Source of the DNA: Panax quinquefolius | Lineage: Eukaryota; Streptophyta; Magnoliopsida; Apiales; Araliaceae | Length of the DNA: 64,000 nt | Reading direction: 5' to 3' | Assembly: GCA_020205615.1 (NCBI GenBank) | Contig: CM035164.1 | Span: 3,313,501 to 3,377,500 of the forward strand | Part shown: positions 56,936-64,000 of the stretch, piece after piece | Numbering within the stretch: position 1 is the stretch's first letter | Layout of the letters: each line of letters opens with the position of its first letter | Translations under genes and position numbers: made by a program | The notes under the pieces: generated by a model | Told to the model about the DNA's origin: nothing | Seen by the model: only the letters and a program-made list of their open reading frames with translations | Databases searched by the model: none

Positions 56936-59900
56936 TTAAACAAAAAGACTAGGGTAATTTTTCATCATTTTCTCCTTGAGTTCCAACGTAGCCTCCTCGG
57001 CGTTGTGGTTCCTCCATACTACCTTAACAGAAGGTATTATCTTATTTCGTAACACTTGTTCTTTTCTATCAATTATCTGTACAGGAACCTCTTTAACCTC
57101 TTCATAGGTTAAGTCCTTTTCAAACTAGATGGGTTCATACTCTATGACATGCTTGTAGTATTGCTTATAGGGTCGTAGAACCGATACGTGGAACACATTA
57201 TGTACATGCTCTAATTCCGGAGGTAAAGCTATTTCATAAGCTACCTCACCGACTCGTCTTAACACTTCAAAGGGTCCTATGAATTTGAGACTAAGTTTTC
57301 CCTTCCCAAATCTCATTTTCCCTTTCCAAGGTGAAACCTTTCGAAACACACAAGTGCCGACATCGAAGTCTCGTTGTTGTCGATGTTGATCAGCATATTT
57401 CTTCTGTCGATCTTGAGCCGTCACTAATCTTGCACGTATTGTTTTGATCACATCCGCAGTTTGCTGCACCAATTCTGGCCCTAGCAATTGACGTTCTCTT
57501 ACTTCAGCCCAACACAATGTCGTTTTGCATTTCCTTCCATATAAAGCTTCATAAGGTGGCATACCGATGCTCGCGTGATAACTGTTGTTGTATGCAAATT
57601 CCACCAACGGTAGGTGGTCATCCCAGCTTCCTTTGAAGTCCATAACACATGCTCTCAGCATGTCTTCCAACGTTTGAATAGTTCTCTCGCTCTGCCCATC
57701 TGTTTGAGGATGATACGCGGTGCTCAACCTCAGTTGCGTTCTTGAAAACTTTTCCAAAAACTTGCTGTGAATCGCGGTCTGACACAATTGATACCGGCAC
57801 ACCGTGCCTGGAAACGATCTCTTTGATATAAAGCTTTGCCAGCTGATCTAAGTTATATCTGATCTTGATTGGCAAGAAATGCGCTGACTTGGTCAATCGA
57901 TCAACGATCACCCATGCTGCATCATAACCTTTTTGTGTAGTTGGAAGTCCTACCACGAAGTCCATCGTGATATGCTCCCACTTCCATTCCGGAATTTCTA
58001 AGGGTTGAAGTAACCCGCTCGGTTTCTGATGTTCCACCTTAACTCTCTGGCATGTTAAACACTTGTTGACGCACTCTGCGACTTCTCTCTTCATATTGGG
58101 CCACCAATAATGTTGGTGAAGATCCTGGTACATCTTTGTGCTTCCCAGGTGGATTGAGTAGCTTGAACTATGAGCTTCCTGCAAGATTTCTTCCTTTAAT
58201 TCAGATACCGCTGGCACCCAAATTCTCTTCTCAAATCTTAATAGTCCATCACCTCCCACGCTGAAATTAAGCTCTCCCCCTTCGGCAATTCTTTTCCTCA
58301 CCTTCTCACATTCTTCATCGTTGCTTTGTGCTTCCTTGATTCTGTCCAACAAAGTCGGATGAACCTCCATTGCGAACAACTTCTCATTTGACTCCATCGG
58401 GCTCTTTATCTCGAGTTCCAATCTAGCCATCTCCTTAACTAACTCCTCCCGAGTCGTTAGCATTGTCAACTTACCATTGCTCTTTCTGCTTAGCGCATCT
58501 GCTACCACGTTAGTTTTCCCCGGATGATATAGAATGTCGCAATCGTAATCCTTTATAAGTTCCAACCATCTTCTTTGTCTCATATTCAACTCCTTATGTG
58601 TGAAGATATACTTCAGACTTTTATGGTCCGTGTATATTTCACATCTTACACCATATAAATAATGCCTCCAAATCTTTAGGGCAAATACTACTATTTGCCA
58701 ATTCCGGTCATGGGTAGGATATCCTTTTCGTAATCCTTGAATTGGCGCGATGCGTGTCTAATAACTTTACCATGTATTGCAAGCAAGCACACAACCAAGT
58801 CCTTTGTGCGACTCATCACTGTAAATCACAAAATCACCTGTATCGTCTGGTAATGACAACACTGGTGCTTCACTTAACCTTTTCTTCAACTCTTGAAAAC
58901 TTGCCTCACACTTCTCCGTCCAAACAAATTTTACCGACTTCCTCGTTAAATTAGTCAGAGTTCCTGCTATCTTCGAAAAATCTTGTATGAACCTTCTATA
59001 ATAACTTTCTTGATCCCAAAAAACTTCTTACTTACATCCGGTGTCTTGGTACATGTTCCCAATTAAGTACTGCCTCCACTTTCGCTAGATCCACAAAGAT
59101 TCCGTCTTTGTCAATCACGTGACCCATAAATTGAACTCTTTCCAACCAGAATTCGCACTTCGAAAATTTTACGTATAGCTTATCCCTCCTCAACGCCTCC
59201 AATACCATTCTTAAATGTTCAGCACGATCTTCCTGAGTTTTGGAATAGATCAGGATATCATCTATGAACACAACTACGAATTTATCTCAGTATTGCTTGA
59301 ACACCCGGTTCATTATGTCCATAAATGCTGCCGGCGCGTTCGTTAACCCAAATGACATCACCAGGAACTCGTAGTGTCCGTAACGAGTCCTGAATGCTGT
59401 CTTAGGTACATTTTCCTTACTCACCTTCAACTGGTGATATCCCGTCCTCAAGTCGATCTTGGAAAAATATTTCGCTCCTCTCAATTGATCGAACAAATCA
59501 TCTATCTTGGGTAACGGGTATTTGTTTTTTATTGTTACTTTGTTCAACTCTCGATAGTCGATACAAAGCTTCATCGATTCATCTTTCTTTTTAACAAATA
59601 AAATTGGTGCTCCTCAAGGAGACACACTCGGTTGGATATACTTCTTATCCAACAACTCCTGCAACTGTACCATCAACTCCTTCATCTTCTCCGGTGCCAT
59701 TCTGTATGTGGCTTTTGAAATCGGTATCATTCCAGGTACTAGATCTATAACGAATTCGATCTCTCTATCTGGTGGTAAACCTGGCAAATCCTTCGAAAAC
59801 ACGTCGGGAAACTCACTTACAACAGGTATCTGTCCCATCTCTGTCTCTACTTTCTGGGTATCAACAATATGGGTCAGATAACCTACACATCCTTTTCTTA

Positions 59901-60336
59901 ACAACTTCCTAGCTTGCATCATCGTCAGACAACTCGAGTGTCTAGGCGATTTACTACCATAGAACACTACCTTAGACTGATTTGGAGTCTGAAGGTTTAT
60001 ACACTTCTTCTGACAATCTATCATTGCCCCATGGTTAAATAACCAATCCATACCTAGAATTACATCAAATTCTCCTAGTTGAATTGGAATTAAATCCACA
60101 TGTAACTTATACCCCCTTATATCTACAACACAATTCCTATGAATATGGCTAACGGGAATTATTTCCTTATTCGCAACTTCTATGTTCATCGGGTATTCTA
60201 ATTCTTCCTGAGGTAAGTTTAATCGTTGGGAGAATTCATGTGATACGAAGGAACAAGTAGCACCCGAATCATATGTATACAGATATATCATTGACCGGAA
60301 TGATACCTGAAACCACGTCCTTGGATACGACCGCAT
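56936..60336 (-). pseudogene. pol of the Tekay/Del-like element, interrupted
   Basis: Domains in element order: aspartic protease (YDSGATCSFVS, then ILGMDWL; about 60,270-60,030); reverse transcriptase ([20 protein letters not shown] at about 59,560, FIDDILIYS at 59,270-59,245); a badly broken RNase H (58,980-58,590); integrase with H..H/C..C zinc finger (HSSSYSIH ... CLTCQ, about 58,170-58,040), catalytic-core pieces ([23 protein letters not shown]) and the [12 protein letters not shown] end. A stop lies just before RT (about 59,617) and another before the FIDDIL motif (about 59,286). A frameshift breaks the integrase core near 57,760. It cannot give a full-length polyprotein. Confidence 0.85.
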
Positions 60337-60339
60337 CCT

Positions 60340-61446
60340 GAACTGTCATGTTGAAAGTCCTTGATGTTGGTCGATTCTGAGTTGGTGGTCCAGTAATTGT
60401 GAGATTTCCACTGCTTGGTCCCCTTCCTCCATTCCTTCCTGCTGAGTTCTTCTTTGGGCAATTCCTTGCCTGATGATCCAGTGCTCCACAGTTGAAGCAT
60501 CCATTTCTCTTTGGTGCAGATCAATTGGGAGAAATGTGCCCCTCTTGCCCGCAATTGAAACATACATTCTTCCCTTTTAGACATGCGCCCGAGTGATTCC
60601 TCCCACACTCCTTGCATGTCTCACTCCTCTTCTTTGTTTCCCCTGGTTTGCCCCCAGGGTTTCCCTAATTAAAATTGTTGCTGCTGCCGTTGTTATTGTT
60701 GTTGTTGTTCCACTTCCTTTTGTTTGTACCACTGCCGCTGCTACCTTCCCCACGATTCCCTCCTTCATTCTTCTTCTTCTTATCCTTGTTAAATTTCATC
60801 AGGGTAGCTTTCTCCAGGAGAGTCGCGAAGTTGTTCGTTTGCAACACCTAAAGTCTACTGTTGAACCATGGTTTGAGGCCTTGCTCAAACCTCCTCGTTT
60901 TCCCTCTTCAGTGTCGACCTGATGAGGTGCGAACTTCATTGACTTCGTTGAACTTCAGCGGCGTATTGAAATCTTTATTATGTCATCTTGCTTCAGCTCC
61001 AGGAATCGCATCTCCATGCGACTCTGCATACTTACAGGAAAGTAGTTTTCGAAGAAAATCTTCTTAAACCCCTCCCACGGTATCACACCTTCTCCAGCCC
61101 TGGTCTGGTTTGCCTCCCACCAGAAGTTGGCTTCGCCCTTTAGCATATATGTGGCGAAGATTGTCTTCTGTTCATGTCCAACTCGGGCGATAGCGAATGC
61201 CTTTTCCATTTCTTTGATCCATGTCTGGGCTTCGATGGGTTCGGTGGTTCCTTTGAACTCAGAGGGTCTCGCGCTCTTGAAGTCCTTAAAGTGTGTCACT
61301 TGGGCCGCTGGAGGGTTATTGGTATTCGGGGTTCGATTCTGAAGTGCCCCCACTAACATGTCTACGAATTGTTGCATGGGGTTCGGTGGATCCCCAGCAT
61401 TAACGCCTGACCCCTCTGGTGTTTGACGACGTCTTCCTCTAGCCAT
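60340..61446 (-). pseudogene. gag of the Tekay/Del-like element, interrupted
   Basis: Opens MARGRRRQTPEGSGVNAGDP at 61,446. It then holds the gag core (AQTWIKEMEKAFAIARVGHE, FATYMLKGEANFWWE, FKKIFFENYFP). Frameshifts and stops follow from about 60,955. A polar region with AAC-rich Asn codons (about 60,670-60,720) precedes three CCHC-type knuckles: CKECGRNHSGAC (about 60,620), CFNCGQEGH, whose last Cys is lost next to a stop, and CFNCGALDHQARNC (about 60,470-60,510). Confidence 0.8.
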
Positions 61447-62580
61447 CTTTCTGTTTAAATAAACTTAATGTTATCATCTTATAACTTTATCTACATCATT
61501 TATAATTAATATAAAACTTAATCATCACACCACATATTTAAATAAAAGTATATTTATTTACAAACCATAATAACAAAGTATCTCATCATCTTATGGCATT
61601 AAGCCATTTACATCACTTTAAACAAAGTACTTGGTAAAAACCGAAACCAAGTTTTATTTCATAGCTAAGCGTTGCTAATAGTAAAAGTTCATGGGTAATA
61701 ATCTAAAGACCACTTTAATAGGCGTCTTCATACTCTTCACCCGCCGTCTCGGCCTGACCCGGCTTATGGCGTGTCTGAGGCGGCACTCCTCGCGTGGAAA
61801 GTGAACCACCTATCTTTGGAACCTCCCGTGTCTTTGACTTAAATCGTGCTTCATCACATCCATCCTAACCTTCTTATCTCTCACTTCACCTTAACTTCTT
61901 TGTTAGCTTCTCGGCCGAAACACGACCTCTCCTCTCGTCTCCCGAATGTAGTAATAATCATTTGTCGGTTTGAAGACTACTGTATCCTCGACTCTAACCC
62001 GTTAATGGTATGTCCCAAGAGGGGTTATAATAGCTTCTTTCTCATCCTCGGCTATCCACCTTACGCAGTGCGATGTCCAGCGGTTTGTCGGCCCGGATCT
62101 CGGATTCTAATTAGCGGTGATGCACCCGATACCTCAAGGCGACTGTTGCTCACCCTCATCTGACTCCTCCACTCATGGACTCGTCGTCCCGACTACGTAA
62201 TCCTATCCATCAACTTCGTCGATAAAAGTATCCTCGGGTGCTTCTTGAGTCCTCCTCGGGCTCCTCTTTCTCTTCGAGATACTCCTCAGGAGTGCAGGTC
62301 ATTTCTTTGCCTCGGTATAGGCTCAGTCTGGCTGTCTCTTGCTTGCTCACTCCTGGCGTGGATATCTAAACCTCCTCTTCTCCTGACATCCTTCAATTAA
62401 GACAAAATAACTCGGTTAGTAGTTTAAAATAGATGTTTTTTGTTTTTAGAAAAAAAAGATTTTGACACACCCCTAGAACTCTACGTGAGTTCATCTCCTT
62501 ATTTCCTCCACTAACTTTCCTAAGGTTATAGTCTAAGGTTCCCCACCTAAGGTTTCTAACCTATTACTTTAATACCAACC
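61447..62580 (-). other. leader of the Tekay/Del-like element, with decayed short frame
   Basis: About 1.1 kb lies between the 5' LTR remnant and gag. Read on the minus strand it is homologous, with many indels, to 63,107-64,000 of the plus strand. It contains ATGTCAGGAGAAGAGGAGG (near 62,390), an acidic stretch rich in GAG/GAA codons, and a closing EDEKEAI..PLGTYH-stop (near 62,010-62,055). The same start and end occur in the other copy. Confidence 0.6.
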
Positions 62581-63106
62581 TGTGACGCCCCCAAATCCAT
62601 GTAGTACATAACCATCTAACTACATAAACTCCGGAAATAATAATAATAATATCTATTTAAATAAAATCCCAAGTCTTTACAACCTTAAATAAACTGAATA
62701 GTTCTCAGCATGCTCTCAACATGTCTGCTATTCAAACGTTGGAAGACACGCTGAGAGCATGTGTTATGGACTTCAAAGGAAGCTGGGATTTTAAGGTTGA
62801 GCACCGCGTATCATCCTCAAACAGATGGGCAGAGCGAGAGAACTATTCAAACGTTGGAAGACATGCTGAGAGCATGTGTTATGGACTTCAAAGGAAGCTG
62901 GGATTTTAAGGTTGGAAGACATACTGAGAGCATGCTGAGAACTATTCAGTTTATTTAAGGTTGTAAAGACTTGGGATTTTATTTAAATAGATATGTAATA
63001 GATATTATTATTATTATTTCCGGAGTTAATGTAGTTAGATGGTTATGTATGTGTATCGTGAGCACCATGTCCTGTAATCGATGTTACACGGATTTGGGGG
63101 CGTCAC
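62581..63106. repeat. head-to-head LTR palindrome
   Basis: The left arm 62,581-62,727 and right arm about 62,912-63,106 are inverted copies of the inner end of the 3.2-kb LTR. They share TGTGACGCCCCC, TACATAACCATCTAACTACAT, CTCCGGAAATAATAAT, CCCAAGTCTTTACAACCTTA and GAATAGTTCTCAGCATGCTC. The left arm lacks a segment of about 40 bp that the right arm keeps. The loop holds integrase-derived tandem repeats. Each arm leads outward into a primer site and leader of its own element copy. Confidence 0.8.
62730..62919 (+). repeat. tandem integrase-derived fragments in the palindrome loop
   Basis: The 75-bp piece ATTCAAACGTTGGAAGACA...AGCTGGGATTTTAAGGTTG occurs at 62,730-62,804 and 62,845-62,919 (period 115 bp). 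Between them lies AGCACCGCGTATCATCCTC..GAGAGAAC. All of it matches the integrase core of the neighbouring pol (about 57,610-57,740, minus strand), but here on the plus strand. Each copy jumps from ..GGGAT to TTTAAGGTTG at the same point, so the unit was duplicated after the rearrangement. Confidence 0.8.
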
Positions 63107-64000
63107 TGGTTGATATCAAAGCAATAGGTTATAAACCTTAGGTGGGGAACCTTAGACTATAACTTTAGGGAAGTTAGTGGAGGAAATAAGGAGATTAACT
63201 CACGTAGAGTTCTAGGGGTGTGTCAAATCTATTTTTTTTCTAAAAACAAAAACATCTATTTTAAACTACTAACCGAGTTATTTTGTCTTGATTGAAGGAT
63301 GTCAGGAGAAGAGGAGGTTAGAGATATCCACGTTGTGAGTGAAAGCGATTGGTGGCAATTTGTGCACGAGCTATAAATGCGGCCGGTGACTCGAGACCAG
63401 AGGAGTATCCTGAAGAGGAAGAGGAGCCCGAGGAGGGCTCCGAAGAAGCACCTGAGGATACTTTATTGGATGAGTTGATGGATAGGATTACAGAGTTGGA
63501 CGACAGAGTTTATGAGTTGGAGGAGTTGTATGAGGGGGAGCAACAGGCTCCCTTGAGGCATCACCTGGTAATTAGGAACGGAGATCTGGCTGACAAGCAG
63601 GGCATCGAGACCGAAGCGGATAAAATGGAGGATGAGAAAGAAGCTATTAGGACCCACTTGGGGACATACCATTAATGGGTTAGAGTCGAGGATCTGAGTC
63701 TTCAAACTGACAAGCAGATTATTACTACATTCTGGGAAGATGAGAGGAGAGGCCGTGCTAAATCTTTGAGAAGCTAACGAAGCGAGTTAGAAGGTGAAGT
63801 GAGAGATAAGAAGGTTAGGATGGACGAGAATGAAATGCGCATTTAAGTCGAAGACATGGGAGGTTCCAAAGATAGGTGGTTCACTTTCCACGTGAAGAGT
63901 GCAAATGCAGAACATGCCATGGCCAGTGAAATGGGTCTTTGGAGATGTCGGGTGAAGAGCATGAAGACGCCATTAGGCGGGGTCTTTAGATTATTAGTGA
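63107..64000 (+). mobile_element. second copy of the Tekay/Del-like element, plus strand, running out of the window
   Basis: Begins with a TGGTTGATATCAAAGC primer-site candidate directly after an LTR end (GGGGGCGTCAC). It then has the same leader as the minus-strand copy, e.g. ACCTTAGGTGGGGAACCTTA, AACTCACGTAGAGTTCTAGG and GTTCCAAAGATAGGTGGTTC. gag would lie beyond the window end. Orientation is opposite to the element at 53,689-62,727. Confidence 0.75.
63349..63675 (+). pseudogene. leader reading frame, acidic coiled-coil-like, upstream of gag
   Basis: Open for 108 codons. After AGDSRPEEYPEEEEEPEEGS it has a heptad-like segment (LLDELMDRITELDDRVYELE) and ends DEKEAIRTHLGTYH. No known domain was recognised. 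An ATG with MSGEEEVRDIHV lies at 63,299 but in another frame, so this copy is shifted. The paired leader at 61,447-62,580 has the same start text and the same terminal DEKEAI..LGTYH with a stop, which argues that the family once had a real leader frame of roughly 125 codons. Confidence 0.4.

Larger units (their letters stand above)
53689..62727 (-). mobile_element. Ty3-type chromovirus (Tekay/Del-like), minus strand, degenerate
   Basis: The order in element sense is: a 5' LTR remnant of about 145 bp (62,727-62,581), a GGTTGGTATTAAAGT primer-site candidate, a 1.1-kb leader, gag, pol (protease, RT, RNase H, integrase, chromodomain-like end), a polypurine run, and a full 3.2-kb 3' LTR. The order PR-RT-RH-INT defines the Ty3 type. 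The HNVFHV and C-terminal RKEQVLRNK..PSVKVVWRNH text points to the Tekay/Del clade. In-frame stops and frameshifts in gag, RT, RNase H and integrase make it non-autonomous. Confidence 0.85.

Noticed and set aside
58742..58954. Plus-strand frame of 70 codons
   Set aside because: Antisense to the broken RNase H part of pol.
60593..61356. Plus-strand frames of 60-109 codons
   Set aside because: Antisense to gag of the Ty3-type element.

Overview
This is plant nuclear DNA, almost certainly from a dicot. It carries intron-rich and intronless plant genes (NF-YA with a miR169-type site, a plant PPR protein with E/E+ motifs, a cytosolic ribosomal protein uL14 exon). Between them lie large AT-rich blocks of nested LTR retrotransposons, MITEs, hAT-type elements, a SINE, LINE relics and long TA/TG microsatellites. 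I cannot name the species. Many TE copies carry stops, frameshifts and small indels, so most are old.

Layout. 1-2.1 kb: intergenic. 2.1-11.4 kb: an NF-YA transcription-factor gene on the minus strand (five coding exons, 342 aa, deduced from splice sites), with a miR169-type target in the 3'UTR. Its introns hold LINE relics, a hAT-type element with a perfect 8-bp target duplication, and a SINE. Its promoter and first non-coding exon appear to be tandemly duplicated about 1.5 kb apart (9.3-9.9 and 10.8-11.4 kb). 11.4-15.4 kb: AT-rich intergenic DNA with a cluster of GGTTACC-like motifs, a small acidic-coding tandem duplication, a GGATAC-type array, and opposed TA/TG microsatellites around a fold-back MITE.

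15.35-38.4 kb: a nest of two related LTR families, called A and B here. Family A includes one two-LTR Ty3-type element (19,479-29,726) whose gag is split by a solo family-B LTR and whose pol has lost its centre. It sits inside an older family-B LTR. Further solo LTRs follow in both orientations, one of them splitting another.

38.4-44.4 kb: an LTR-like remnant, then a minus-strand pseudogene joining a plant mobile domain (PMD) to a C48/Ulp1 protease-like domain. It is split by a short TRIM-like element with a perfect 5-bp target duplication and an in-phase 15-bp minisatellite. 45,115-47,274: an intact intronless PPR gene resembling Arabidopsis At5g27110. 49,658-49,939: a single internal exon of the ribosomal protein uL14 (RPL23) gene, with an LTR starting 150 bp downstream.

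50.1-64 kb: an older chromovirus-type LTR, itself carrying a second hAT-type element with a perfect 8-bp duplication, is cut by a Tekay/Del-like Ty3 element (minus strand, 3.2-kb 3' LTR, broken gag and pol). At 62.6-63.1 kb its 5' LTR remnant is part of an imperfect palindrome whose centre holds two tandem integrase fragments. A second copy of the same element then runs out of the window on the plus strand. Both copies share a leader upstream of gag that ends in the same short reading frame.

Only NF-YA and the PPR gene look like working host genes. The rest is transposon archaeology. The most unusual structures are the duplicated NF-YA promoter, the head-to-head retroelement palindrome with integrase repeats, the leader reading frame, and the PMD-C48 fusion.
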